Below are positions 20,588 through 33,903 of a DNA stretch of 64,000 bases, piece by piece. The position numbers were made by a program, and so were the translations under genes. Under the pieces are notes generated by a model. That model saw only the letters and a program-made list of their open reading frames with translations. It made no database searches and was not told the DNA's origin. The stretch spans positions 1,118,501 through 1,182,500 of the forward strand of contig JAHRBS010000006.1 in NCBI GenBank assembly GCA_024305745.1, read 5' to 3'. Within the stretch, counting starts at the first letter, position 1. Every line of letters begins with the position of its first letter. This stretch comes from Polyporus tsugae (taxonomy: Eukaryota > Basidiomycota > Agaricomycetes > Polyporales > Polyporaceae).

Positions 20588-20879
20588 TGATGAGCAGTAC
20601 GAGTGCGAGGTCTGGGTGTCCAGGGAAGACAATGGCACAGTGTGCATTGCCTTGCATCGGCAGTGATTGTTAGTGTTGAACTGGCGCCCGTCTCCTGGTG
20701 GTATGTGTACCAACTTCTCGACTGCTTTTCTCATCGCTCGCCGTCTGACCCTTCTTTCCTGCTCCATGGCTTTCTTCCTGCATGAGACTGCATTCTGGAG
20801 ACTACCGCCGGACACTGCATAACGATCCTACATGCAGTTGGCATGGAACAACCGAATGACCTCGAGCAGTTCTTGCCCT

Positions 20880-21200
20880 CTACTTCAGCACGGCCCGAGC
20901 GAGCGAGGCCGCATTCTCCAGCAATCTACGCGCAAATGTTGACAACTTGACAAGCGAAGGGACGAGCGGCGACAACTTCGATAGTTACTCTCATTCTTCC
21001 AGCGTCCACCTCCGCGTCTTTCACCTTTGTTTGGTGCCTGCAACCTATGGTGTGCATGGAACGAGCTGCAAAATTCACAGCTCGTGGCTGGGAAGTTCAA
21101 GTTCGGCGCAGGCTGCGAGTTCAATTCGGTCGAAATGTCCAAGGTGTGTTCTCTTTGTGCCGCCTCCCACTCAACAGAGTCCGTTCACACTCGGACGGGC
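20880..21200 (+). pseudogene. Relic of a short coiled-coil-type gene
   Basis: About 20890-20925 matches, at nucleotide level, the SEVRILL block of the fragment at 37384-37480. About 21046-21147 (AGKFKFGAGCEFNSVEMSKV) matches AVKSKFATGSELNSEWMPKV at 37207-37306. The present copy has no continuous frame across both blocks. It lies on the same strand as, and about 600 nt upstream of, MYND copy D, just as the other fragment lies upstream of MYND copy F. Confidence 0.6.
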
Positions 21201-21589
21201 GATCTAGAACGAACCCCACATCCCCCGCCCCGCCGTCTGCATCGAGCGTCATCCACGATGTGCGCCAACCCGCTCGATGCAGCACAGTACTAGGTGCCCA
21301 GTCGTGAAGAGCGCTAGCGTCGTGCGACGGCTCAGGATAGCTATCCCCTCGACTCCCTCACCCGCAATCGCTGCTCCCCCGGGGCCTCGGGATTTACAAC
21401 ATCGGGAGCGTGCGTTTCCTGTGTTGCTCTCCAGTCGCTCACCTCCCACAGCCGCGGAGATGAATGGATGTGTTGTGCGCGTTGGGCAGGGCAGGCGTGC
21501 GAGTATTTCCTTGGTTTACTCTGTCATACCCTGTCTATCGATGTTTCACGTCGAGTTACTCATCGACCACAGGTGGAAACAAACAGTGT

Positions 21590-21756
21590 TTGCTATTTGT
21601 CTTTATATATCATATCAATACCGTCGCACATTGGCACATGCTCTCCCAGCGAAACATCCTGCGATCGGGTCGCGACGTCATGCGAGACTGGGTAACGACC
21701 CCTGATGCATGCTCGCCCCTCTCCACGTTCTCTGTTCTGTTTGTCGTTGACTATCC
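21590..21756 (+). promoter_or_regulatory. Promoter of MYND copy D, shared with C and E
   Basis: CTTTATATAT at 21601-21610, an AGCGAAAC element at about 21649, then GCTCGCCCCTCTCCACGTTC close to the ATG at 21757. Order and wording match the promoters of copies C and E. Confidence 0.7.
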
Positions 21757-23180
21757 ATGGACCCTTTGGCTAAGGAAGAGACTTTGCAGATCCTCTCCTT
21801 CATGGGAGTTCAGATCCCGAAGGATACCAAACTCCCTGGCGAAGTGCTTGACAAACGCCTCCAAGACGCTCTACACGCCGTCCAGAATAGGGACCAACTC
21901 CCGATATCTGCCCCTCTGGACCCAGAGAGGGCGCAAAAGTGGCCTCGTCCGCCCGAGGGAGAGTCGTTGAAGAAGGCGGTATGGCGAGGTCCCTGGAAGG
22001 AGGCGCCGAACATCTTGCCGGCGCTCGAGAGGAGAGAAGAGGGCAGGCGGGTTTTGTACGAGGACCCGTTCTTGGACCTGCGCGAGACAATGATGATCAT
22101 CGGGAACACGATCGACAGAGGGTACCGGTGGGTCGCGATTCAGGACCGCGGGCATGAAAACTTCGCAATCAGCATGAGTGTACGTCTTCGAGGGGTATTG
22201 CACATTCATGGACTGAAGTTCGAAGATCGCTAGCCTCTGTCTACACTGCAAGTCGATGTTAGCACCCCTGGCATCGTCGTGGTATACCGCGCGTTCAACC
22301 GCATCGCCGACGTCGATGCCGTGCATCGCCAGGTCGCCATCTACAAGGGATACCGCGGCGGAAACAGGACCGTAGCCAGCGTCAACGCGTCGCTCCTCGA
22401 ACTGAAGCTCATGCTGAAGCTGCTCGACATGAACACGGTGCTCATTTCGCCTCACTATCAACCCCCGCAGACCGAGTTCGAGGCTCCATTCTACGTGTCC
22501 ATCCTACTGCCCATCGGCCCACTGAGTTTCCGCGAGATAGACAGACTGGGCAACGACCCTGGCTGCGTGGTGTGCGGGAACGAGCGGAAGGCCCGATGCT
22601 GGCAGTGCCAAACCGTCTCGTATTGCAGCGCAGGTATGTGCCGACACGTTCTCAAACTATCTGCACATCGCACCGCTGACGCGCCGCATCTCAAGCCTGC
22701 CAGAAGGCCGACTGGCCCGCGCACAAGCAAACCTGCCTCTCCCTCAAAGGCGGCAAGTGGTGGACGATCCCGTTCCGCGTCTGTCCCCCCGGCGAGGGTG
22801 GTTTAGCAAAGGCGCGGTTCGGCCGTCTCGACGTGAACCACCACCAGCGATGGACGGACGCGGACCGCATATGGCTGAAGGAGGACGATCTGCCGCCGCC
22901 GAACATTCACGGGGACAGGGGGTTCCTGGTGAAGTTGCAGGCGCCACTGGTTGTATGGACCCATCCCGCGTTCCTGATGTACGATCAGCAGCACTCGTTC
23001 GACAACGTGTTTCTCTACGCGGAAGATAGCCCGGAGGCGTATGCGGCGTTCATGCGGGAGGTGCAGGGCCTGAGGAGTAGGCACGAGGGCGGGAATATGT
23101 ATCGATGGGCGCGGAGGACGGGCGAGAGAGAGCTCACGGTGTGCCTTGATAGGGAGCCGGCGACTGACGTCGAGTGGTGA
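21757..23180 (+). CDS. MYND zinc-finger protein, copy D (intact)
   Basis: Exons 21757-22179, 22234-22633 and 22696-23180 give about 435 residues. The start MDPLAKEETLQILSFMGVQI places it with C and E. The finger is complete (CVVCG...RCWQC...SYC, then CQKADWPAHKQTC). C-terminal blocks LMYDQQHSFDNVF, GNMYRWARRTGE and LTVCLDREPATDVEW close the protein. The GPRGG block has drifted to LRSRHEGG. The gene sits divergent to the HET gene, separated by about 1.4 kb that contains the microsatellite and the coiled-coil relic. Its second intron is nearly collinear with that of copy C. Confidence 0.9.
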
Positions 23181-24704
23181 TCGATGATCATCTGGTGGTT
23201 TAGACTCTGCTTTGTTTTCTACCTAGGGAGTGTAGCAGTAAGTTCGGGCCCATTCATTGATGGTGTCGCAAGTGAAGGAAGGATTGCGCACTAGTAACGG
23301 TCGGAAAGAAGTAGAACCTAGAACCTAATGAGTCTGTAAAGTACCGTCTCCCCTAAGTACCAACTGGAAAGCTTTCCGAACTGTCCATCCGCCAAGCAAC
23401 GCGTTGCTACCGCATGGAGCTGCCTATGGTCCTATGCAACCGTGGCTAAGTACGTTTATCGGCAAGTTAGTTTGCACTAGTAGACTAGTACCACTCTAGT
23501 ATCCGTACGTTGGCCAGCCGATGTGCATCATGTGTATGTACGATAAAGGACGCATACAAGACAGTCAACAGCCGTAGAAGGGAACTGGCAAAACGGCTTA
23601 GTGCGATCACACTACTAATTCGGAGGAGGTAGGAGCACCATGGGGGGAAGTAGCACCAGACCTCCACATGAATTAAAGATGACGGACACATCGATACGGA
23701 CACGCAGTTGGTTAGCTTCAACATAAGCCTTTCATTTTTCATAACGCTACCCCGGAGAACTACGAGGAAAGCAGCTTGAATGTACAGCGACGACCGACGC
23801 GGCGTATGGCACGACACGTCTACGGAAGGAAATCCACGAGCACGAGAGAACGCACGGCACTGATGACTATATAATACACGAACGGGTCATTAATATGTGG
23901 AGATGCGAGCGAGCATGGGGGGACTACTAGGGAAGGCACATTTAGTTCCGGGATATCAGAATCACGACAATGGAGTGTGAAGAGGGGCGAGAGGGGAGGG
24001 TCAATATTAATGAGTAAGTGGGCAGGCACAGAGGCCGCGATGGAGAATGTTCTTTGTGTTGAGACGTGTGAGACCAGAAAGCGGGGCACCATGCAGATAT
24101 ATGTACAGGGAATGGAAAGTTCACGTGCTATATGCGAAAACAGATGCGAAAGCGATGGATAAAGGCACTGAATGAATGGGGACGAGATGAGATGGAGGAG
24201 AATGGATGAGTGAATGGGCCGATGCCGATATTGAACCGATGGGATGGGTGTGGAAGGGATCATGATGTTGCGGACCAGATGGGGGAATTGAATGTGACCA
24301 CAATGGGAAAATACGATGTTACGATACCGGATGAGGAGGCGTGGATATGGAAGTCGGAGAATCGTGACGAGGCGTGAACAGAGCGGAGGGAGAATGAATG
24401 CCAGAACCGACGTCCAGAGAGACGAATTGGATGAATGAATCCGATGCATGCGAATGCTGGAAGGAGCAGAAGGGAAAGATGACATACGAAGACGGTGCAA
24501 TGAGAGCACAATTTCCGTCACTGGGCCCGACATGGAAGAGCGACGCCGGACGAGCCACATATCCGCATGACGAGGGGCCCGGTGCGGAGAAGTCGACACG
24601 GGACGCGTGGGTGGAGAAAGGAAGCCGAGGAGGGTGTGATGTAAAGCGCAATGAGTTGCGAAAAGAACAGACTGGGCGGCGATGGAACCATGGTCCACCA
24701 GCCA
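23181..24704. other. Intergenic region, purine-rich on the + strand from about 23,900
   Basis: Nothing convincing. The long frames on the - strand (for example 23820-24698) consist of repetitive Ser/His/Pro/Leu codons from pyrimidine-rich sequence and end inside the 3' end of the neighbouring gene, so I take the region as 3' untranslated and spacer DNA. Confidence 0.45.
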
Positions 24705-26864
24705 TCACCGGCACGCCACGTCCGCAGCTTCCTGCAGCCACCCTCGAGGTGGCGGTGGCAAGTCCATCGACAGCGTGAACTCGCCCCCCAGACCGCGCTC
24801 GACATCGACATCAAGAGACTCGCCCCGATTGAGCATCACCGGTACAGGCACCTTCACGTTCAGCGGCTGGCATAGCAGCGCGTTTGACGGAAGTCGGGAG
24901 TGGGGCTCTTGGCGGATACTCCGCGTCCTTGTGCGCGTCATCGGGTGGAGGTGGGCGTACGTCGGCCCTAGTGCAGGCTTCTCCGACGGCGGGTCTGGGC
25001 GGGGGAAGGCGAGCAAGCCGCTCTCCAGGTCAAACTCGCGCACCTCGCGCCAGCTCTCGTCGTCCTCGAAGTCGTCGTCCAGGGAGTACCCGCGCGACGA
25101 CGTCTGGTAGAACGACGCGTTCGCGTGCTCGATCATCTCGTCCTCTTCTTCCTCCTCACACACGGGGAACAGCTGCGCGTCCATCTCCTTGGTCACCGCC
25201 CGTATGCCGAGCTTGACGCCGAACTCCTCGCTCAAGTCCGCGAGGCCGACCACGGATGGGCTGGGGGTCAGTCGCGAGGCGGCCCGCGTTTGGAGCCGGG
25301 CGAGGCTCTCCGCGGTAACGGGCTCGCAGCGCGCAAGAGGCGAGCTGTAAACGGGCGTCGCGAGGCCGATGAGGTGCATCCGGGCACCACCGACGTATTC
25401 CCGACAGCTCCACGCCCGCCGCCGGCTCTTTATCTCGAGGATGGTGAGGTCGGATGATCCAGAGCTGATCTGCCGGGGAGAAGAGTCCATGCGAGCGAGT
25501 ACGTGGAGCAGGCGCGAGCGCATCGTCGACAGGGTGTGGTATGTCGGCATGTCGAAGTCGAACGTGGGCGACGGCGGCGAGGGACTGCGGGGGACCTGCG
25601 GGAGCGCCTTCGTGTCCAGCGAAGAAAGTCGAGGGGCGCCGCCCGGCGGCGTGACGATCCCCGGGGAGAACAGCGAGCGGGCAGGCGAGTCGGTCGGCGT
25701 GTGCACTGAAGAACTATCAGTCTCCGTGCTCACACTCGCGCTCACGCTGGTGCTCGCGGATGCGTCGTCTTCCTCGTCCTCCGTGTCCCGCAGTTGCGCC
25801 GCAGGTTGTGGGAGACCCTTCATCGCGTACCCCAGCGCGGGCCCGAAACCGTGAGCGTTCGCCTCGACGATCATATTCCGCATGCGCTCCTCCGCCCTCC
25901 GCAGCACGCTCCGCAGGATCCACGCAGGGTACAGTCCAGCAGGGTACCCGTACTCCTGCGCGAGCACCTCGGGCGCACACCCAGCCTCCGCGAACGAAGG
26001 CGAGTCGGTCGTCGAGAACATTGGGAACACGTGCCGCCTAACTATATCAACCAGGCGTGACCGTGCGCGATGCCGCAGGCGTTCCGAATATGTTCGTACT
26101 TTGGAGTGTGGTGGAGTGGGGATCGGCGCGCGTGGCCGGACGCGCAACTGAAAGACAGGGACAGGCGAGCGGTCCGTGACGGGCGATATCGGTGGTGAAT
26201 ACTGCGTCCTCGAGAATGTGGACCCGGTGCGAGCATGTGAGTGGCAAGCAGACGAAGGGATCTTGATCGGGGGCAGGGACAAGGGCAGCGTAGGGCTCCG
26301 GCTCGAGCTCCCGTCAGAGAGCGCGCCCTTGACCGCGGCCACAATAGACGAGAAGAGCGACTTCTGCCGCTTGTGCTGCTTCGACGGGCTCGGCGGCGCG
26401 GACGAGGTCGCCCTGATCGAGAACGAAGAACTTGTAGGGCTCGGGGTCTGCTGCTGTAGGTCGGGGTGCTGCCGTGCGCGTTCCCGGTCCATCGCCGATG
26501 ATGATACCTGCACGTCCGCGACCACCGCCGCGAGCGCATCCAGGCAGCTCCCGTCATCGTCGCCGTTGTGCGTCAGCGACCATGTGACTTGGGACCCGTC
26601 GACGAACGTGCACGACGCGGTGCGGGAGGGGATGTCGAAGACGACCTCGGTGATGAGGGCAGTGTGCCACGCTGCCTTGTCCATCGCGTAAATGTCCCGC
26701 GGGGCTTCTACACCAAACCCTTCCTCCTGCAGCTCCTCGACCATCATCGCCTGTGTGCGCCACGCCGGGGGGCACTCGACTTTCGCGTCATGGGTTGGGT
26801 CCGGCAGGGAGAGGGTGAAGAGGATGTTGGGGGAGGGCAGCGGGGGCAGGACGCGGATGAGCAT
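24705..26864 (-). CDS. Single-exon 719-residue protein, largely disordered, function unknown
   Basis: One uninterrupted frame runs from MLIRVLPPLPSPNILF to a stop at 24705. Residues about 1-120 look folded (EELQEEGFGVEAPRDIYAMD, VDGSQVTWSLTHNG). Then come long Ser/Pro-rich low-complexity tracts, a second folded part around residues 255-345 (SRLVDIVRRHVFPMF, YPAWILRSVLRRAEERM), an acidic patch (EEEEEDEMIEHAN) and a moderately conserved-looking C-terminus. No catalytic motif, signal peptide or membrane span seen. The lack of introns in a frame of this length and the strong codon bias (GC-rich third positions) support a real gene. Possible role in regulation or scaffolding, but that is only inferred from disorder. 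Confidence 0.75.
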   Translation of the reverse strand: MLIRVLPPLPSPNILFTLSLPDPTHDAKVECPPAWRTQAMMVEELQEEGFGVEAPRDIYAMDKAAWHTALITEVVFDIPSRTASCTFVDGSQVTWSLTHNGDDDGSCLDALAAVVADVQVSSSAMDRERARQHPDLQQQTPSPTSSSFSIRATSSAPPSPSKQHKRQKSLFSSIVAAVKGALSDGSSSRSPTLPLSLPPIKIPSSACHSHARTGSTFSRTQYSPPISPVTDRSPVPVFQLRVRPRAPIPTPPHSKVRTYSERLRHRARSRLVDIVRRHVFPMFSTTDSPSFAEAGCAPEVLAQEYGYPAGLYPAWILRSVLRRAEERMRNMIVEANAHGFGPALGYAMKGLPQPAAQLRDTEDEEDDASASTSVSASVSTETDSSSVHTPTDSPARSLFSPGIVTPPGGAPRLSSLDTKALPQVPRSPSPPSPTFDFDMPTYHTLSTMRSRLLHVLARMDSSPRQISSGSSDLTILEIKSRRRAWSCREYVGGARMHLIGLATPVYSSPLARCEPVTAESLARLQTRAASRLTPSPSVVGLADLSEEFGVKLGIRAVTKEMDAQLFPVCEEEEEDEMIEHANASFYQTSSRGYSLDDDFEDDESWREVREFDLESGLLAFPRPDPPSEKPALGPTYAHLHPMTRTRTRSIRQEPHSRLPSNALLCQPLNVKVPVPVMLNRGESLDVDVERGLGGEFTLSMDLPPPPRGWLQEAADVACR

Positions 26865-27614
26865 CTCGGCCGATTAAAAGGATTATTATAGAGTAGGAAT
26901 GATTGTGAGGCGTTGGTGGGCTCCAGCGGGGTATATTCTGCGCTCTTATGTGTCAATTGGAGGAAACATTAGATTAAGGTTCGACGTACTTGGTATCAGA
27001 GAAGGAGAGATGGCTCTAAAGAGACTAGCGATGCCCGAACGAACCGGTGACTCTGCAGAGCGCGACACACGTCCGAAACGAGTGTAATTCGCCCCGGGGG
27101 CACCGACGCAGCGATTTTTGGAAGGAGAGCGGGGATAAGAAGTTTCACGTCGCCGGACACGTCGCGTAGGACAGGACAAGTGGCAGCGCCGAGCGAGGAA
27201 GGTGGTGGGTTGAAGTGTGTCACCGGTATATTGCAGGCCGTTACAAGAGGCACGTTGGGAGCAGAATTCGAAGACGGACGAGCCACAGGATATATGGAAC
27301 CGGGGAGTGTCGGGGAGAAGATGAGAGCATACGCCGGGAACGACAAAGAGAGTTGCGGCAAGGTGGCGGATCAAGCGGACACAAGCAGTCAGATGGTGTT
27401 GGTCAACGCCGGATAGAGCGAGGACGTACCTAGGGACCAATGCGGTCTATAGTCCGAGGAGGGGATGGCAGTCGACGTCGACGGTCTCGTCGTCGTCGTA
27501 GTCGGGCACAAGGCTCGGGAAGGGCGGGATAATCAACTACGGTATATATCATCTTACGTAATATACCATACATGGTAAAGAGCGCAACGTGGGTCAGCCG
27601 CGCAACTTCAAGCT
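26865..27614. other. Spacer between the 719-residue gene and PNP
   Basis: Probably the promoter of the 719-residue gene plus the 3' untranslated region of PNP. No further gene supported. Confidence 0.4.
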
Positions 27615-28873
27615 TCAGGGCGCGGTGCTGGCGGGCTCAGCTGCAATCAGCTCGACAATCTTCTCGACGAGGCTCTTCATCACTTCCGCCTTCTGTTTAC
27701 CAATAAGCAGCACTTCCTCGTGCGACACCTGAGCCTCGTCCTGTCGCATCACCGGTTTTCCCGCGAGCTTCCGGTTCGAAGCCATTAGCATAATTGAATA
27801 CCCGCACCAAGAGAAAAACGCAGCTACTCACCTCCGCCTCCACCTCCTCCTTGATGCTCCTGTACTGGTCCGGGATGACGACCTTGTTCGTGACCAGGCT
27901 GAGCACGATGACCTCCAGGCCCTCCTCCTTTCCAGCTAAAACCTCGGGGATGGTGCTCATGCCAACCACATCCGCGCCCGAGTTCCTGAGCATCCTTCCT
28001 TCCGCCGGGGTTTCGTATGTGGGACCTGACACCCACGCGTACACGCCCTCCGCGAGCGCGTTCAGACCAAGCTGAAGCTTGTGGGCAGCGAGGAACGCGA
28101 ACCTCCGTAGGCTCACGGAGTATGCAGAGGACAAGGGGAGGAAGCGTGCGTACTTTGGGTCAATCTGAGGCCCAAGAAGAGGGTTCATTCCCGTCAGGTT
28201 CGGGAGGGCGATGTGATCCTGAATGACCACGACTATAAATGGCACGGAATTAGTGGCGGCTTCGAGTGCAACAGGAACCACACGCACTCGTGCCCACGTC
28301 GATGTTGGGGTTGAGAGCACCAGCGGCGTTAGTGACTGTTTGGGACGAAGTTTAGTACGCATGAATACATGGACAACCATATTGCTTACTGATTAGGTTT
28401 CGGACGCCCAGGCGGGCCATAACGCGAATAGGATATACGACAGTAGAGAGCTTGTGTCCTTCGTAGGGGTGCAGCTGTTTTGGCTCGGTCAATGCGCAAT
28501 CATCGCCAGGCATATGTTCGGAGACATACGCGTCCAAGCATGGCTACGACTGGGACGCCCTCTCCAGGACCGACTATGCCAAAGGCGAGTGCGCTCTTGT
28601 GGCCAGGGACTAGACGTACCGTCAATTAGTTGCATATAGTGAGGAAGAGCAACATTAGAACATACCTGTACTTTTTCCGAACCCAGGAAGAGCTGAGTAG
28701 GGAACCTCGACAACGTCCCGGAAGGCGGCCGCAAGCGTGTGCAGGCCAGATCCGCAGACGATCCCGACATGTGGGTGACGCAGCTTCTCCGGTAGGATCG
28801 ATCTAAGCGTGGCCAACGTCTCCTCAAAGGGGAGCGATTCCGGGGCGGTGTGTTCGGTGTCAAGTAGAGGCAT
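27615..28873 (-). CDS. Purine nucleoside phosphorylase
   Basis: The gene splits into about six exons. Exon 1 starts MPLLDTEHTAPESLPFEETL and contains the phosphate-binding VGIVCGSGLHTLA. The following exons give VPGHKSALAFGIVG, LHPYEGHKLSTVVYPIRVM, TNAAGALNP, VVIQDHIALPNLTGMNPLLG, and the purine-site region YAWVSGPTYETPAEGRMLR followed by GADVVGMSTIPEV. The last exon ends ELIAAEPASTAP at 27615. The enzyme splits inosine and guanosine with phosphate to base plus ribose-1-phosphate (purine salvage) in the cytosol and belongs to the trimeric PNP family. The length of about 310-320 residues is typical. All expected active-site blocks are visible and I see no defect. Confidence 0.92.
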
Positions 28874-31763
28874 CGAGTTCTTGTCCTTTAATTTGTACCT
28901 CGGTTCCTTCGCCCTGGCGAGGGTTGAAGCTCTGCTATCTGGGGTATCTGGAGGACCTGTATGAGTACCCCGTCAGATAGGTTTCATGGAAGTGGGCATC
29001 TGATGCCAACATACTCGAGGCTTGGTGGAAGGTGGACCAGGTTCGGAGTCAGATCTGTGTAGATCCGAAATCTGGACGGTCGTAAGTTATGTCACAGCCA
29101 CCCAAGAGCAGACACGGCGACCGTGGGACGTCACGCTTGGGCGTCTGTCAGATCGACCAAGCGCCAGGCACTGGCAGTGCTTGTCGCGAACCATATTCCG
29201 AGTGGCGGTCGTCGACGATGATGAATGATTCGACATCTCCGCCCTCAACGACAGCCTCCAGGAGTTCGTCTCGGGCACCAGTGAGGATAGCACGTTGTCA
29301 CTTTGAAACCCGAGCTCACATTATTCCTGTGTTCCGCTCTAGACTGAGTCGTGACGCAATTGCGCATGCCTGATGACCTTCTTCGCCATTCCGGATGACT
29401 ACCGTATGTATCCTCGTCCATGCTGTATCGCTTCGTCTTCCCACATGAGTGTAGTTTTGGAGTTTGTATGAGGGACAAGCACAACACAATCATGCATATA
29501 GCGACTTCCGAAGCACAAGGCGCAGGCGAGACTCGGCTTGGAACCCTTGGCACCATGAGGATACTGCGCGTCAAGTTACCATTCCCGCCTCAGCGATTGA
29601 TCCCTACCAGGCAATTACACCACGGCCTCTTTTGGTGAGTGGTTCTCTCGAAGCGCGAAGCATGTAGCTCGTAGCCAGGAACGGAAGGCAGCCTGATGTT
29701 GTCTGACTCGACGACTTATTGCAACCCAGGCCTCTCTAAAGCAGCCAGTTGAAAATCGAGACTCAAGGCTATCCTCACTCTCTCACTTGACCAGCAGTAG
29801 CGAATATTTCTGAAGACATTCCTGCAGGGCCGACGCCAACGCCGCGCAACGTCGGTCCCTACAGGGCCCTTGATCTCCACAACCGTGAAAGTTCATAATT
29901 TCCCTCTTGTGGCGCGCAACATTCGATACTGTCCTGTTCCATGTCACACCTCAAACAAACGACGTTTGTGATTTCCGCGCCATCCGAGTCGTCGGAAGCG
30001 ACGAGATGTCACGGTGCCTTACCCCCCGGTGCCAGCCGCGTGTGGTTTGTGAACGGCGCGGAACTCCTCCGGGGCGCTCGCCAACGATGGAGGCAACTGT
30101 GGTCTATTTACAGTATGCCGGAACCTCCGGGAAGTGGACTGCCCGGCTTGCGAGCGAGGTGGCCGGGCTCGCCCTTCAGGCTTCTTCGATGTTGGGGGCG
30201 ACGTGCATAGAGTCTTCAAGAGCACCGGTGGCGCCGTAAATGTGGCACTCAGTGCGTATTTCATTGCGCTACTTGCCCCGACCGGTTTTCAGCAATGCTG
30301 AGCTAGTTTGATGTGGTCTACCAGGTTGTCAAGTACCGCTGCGCACGTCGGCTTCCGGAGCCGCTGACGGAACGTGGGCATGTATCTCGGGTGCAATCAG
30401 CTCTCCGGGTGGGCTGTCCTGCCTGGAGGTACTTACACGGATGCCCCTTCTCCACCAATGTGCGCAGTAGCGTGGGGGACCGGAACACCGGTGTATGGGC
30501 GTCACCTCCGGGTTGATGTTTGCAGCGTGGCGTAACCATCCCTCGCCGCCCAGGGGTGATTATTGAACGTTGAGCGCATACACCCGGTCCGTGAAAAAGC
30601 CACTTGTGCCGCCCATGCCTGTGCCCTTGACATTCCGATGCGGCGACTATGCGGCTTTACGGCCCCGAACTCATGGACACCGTTTACACAGCTGTTGGAC
30701 AGCTTGTTAGGAGCGCAGGCACATGTGGCGTACCTTTACTACCATATCCGAAAGCTCATGTTTATGGTTAGAGCTCGCCAAGAACCATGTCACAATGTTG
30801 CTGATTACAGCGCCTGCCTAATTCGGGGCAGAAAATCTAACGTGCACCGCTTTGTGACTCTGCAGACGCTTGCTTGTACGGTGGACCGTGGAGCTATCGA
30901 GTACAACAGCGAGAACAGCCGTATACAGGATGAAGCATCGGGAGTTCTCGTCTCTACTGCGCAGGTATGTTTCTCTCCCACATATGTGGTTTCTAACCGA
31001 CTGAAACCGAACGCGGTGGCATTAGTAGCAGTACTGCGCGTCTTGAACAGATTGCACCGATGCCGTCTCTGACGCGGACGGTCTGCTTCGATGCGCTGGG
31101 CCAAGCATTCCCACGTCCCAAGCCGGCACCATCGTTATCTCACAGCTCAGGAACATACGGATATGTGTCGCCGTAGCTGTATCGAGGGGTCCTGCACCTC
31201 AACGGCGCTCCGTGTCGGTTTGTCGGTGCAGTGGACGAACTTTCCGTTCCTATCATACCAAAATATCGCCCGTCCAACATACCAGCGCTCAATGGGTTCA
31301 GTTCCTGTGGGTACTGCATCTAGGATGTCGATTTGAAACGGGCATTAACCAACACGACAGGGATGTTGATGCAAGGCAGGGGAAACTAGTAATACAGTGT
31401 CGTGACCAAATGTCAGGATAGAAGAGGTTTCCCAAAAGTTTGAGACGGGTATGTTGGTTTCGGGATATCCCTCTTTACAAACGACGGGATAACAAGGCCC
31501 GGAGCCGCTATTGCGATGCTCCTACAGCGTACGGGCCTTTCATGACTCGCGCCCGCAGCCTGTGCGCCGGCGCGCCGTCATACGTGGTGCGTGAAATATC
31601 GGCATTGCGACCTGAACAAGCCATGTACTGACCCCGCCGTCGGTCAATCAAAGTTTTCTTTGTGATGAAACGGCAACGCACGCCTTTGTCGGCATGACAA
31701 GTAGAGCGGGACGCCCGATAGAGTCACCGTACTCTGTGGCTGAGGGCATATACGGGGTCGGGG
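28874..31763. other. Long gene-poor interval upstream of the Mn peroxidase
   Basis: Nearly 3 kb without a recognisable gene. Some short frames look coding-like (about 29940-30290 and 30390-30530 on +), but I could not join them with plausible splice sites or assign a family. The right end is presumably the upstream control region of the peroxidase. Confidence 0.4.
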
Positions 31764-31770
31764 TATATAA
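31764..31770 (+). promoter_or_regulatory. TATA box of the Mn peroxidase gene
   Basis: TATATAA, 108 nt before the ATG at 31878. I looked for metal-response-like TGCRCNC motifs in the preceding ~300 nt and found no convincing one. Confidence 0.6.
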
Positions 31771-31877
31771 CCCTAGTGTTCTAGGCTGGGGAGACCTCAG
31801 CACACTCCTACACTTCAGTTCCCCCTCTTCGACACACACTCTTTAGCAAAATTGCTTGGCATTTGCTACCTCATACA

Positions 31878-33490
<1,613 letters not shown>

Positions 33491-33903
33491 ACCCTTTCCC
33501 GACCGGTTGTCCGCCAATCGTAATACATTCCTTGGGCTGATGGATCAATAATTATAGGAAGCTGTCCACCTTCCTTCCTAATTATTGGGCGTGTCCCATG
33601 CTACTTATCTTAGCTTGTAACTAATCCTTCTCTCGGACAATGGTGGTGTTGGCATGTAGGCGTGCGTTTTAATTTCTTGGTAGTATCACTATTGCCCTGT
33701 ACGTTGGTGTTGTACAATTGGCAATATAACAGGCATCTTGATTACTGTGCTATTCGCTCGCTGTGCGGAGTGAGAGCGCAATATCATACAGACTAAACCG
33801 AGGCTGATGATGGACCAGATGTCCAAAATATCTTTCCCGACCGTTACAAGCAACAAATCACAGCCGCGCCGCAGGGGAGAAAACAGAGTATATCCAAAAC
33901 TAG
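33491..33903. other. Spacer, 3' ends of the peroxidase and MYND copy E
   Basis: Convergent 3' untranslated sequence; nothing else seen. Confidence 0.5.

Noticed and set aside
23820..24698. A 292-codon frame on the - strand
   Set aside because: Low-complexity Ser/His/Pro/Leu composition in pyrimidine-rich sequence downstream of a real stop codon; taken as 3' flank.
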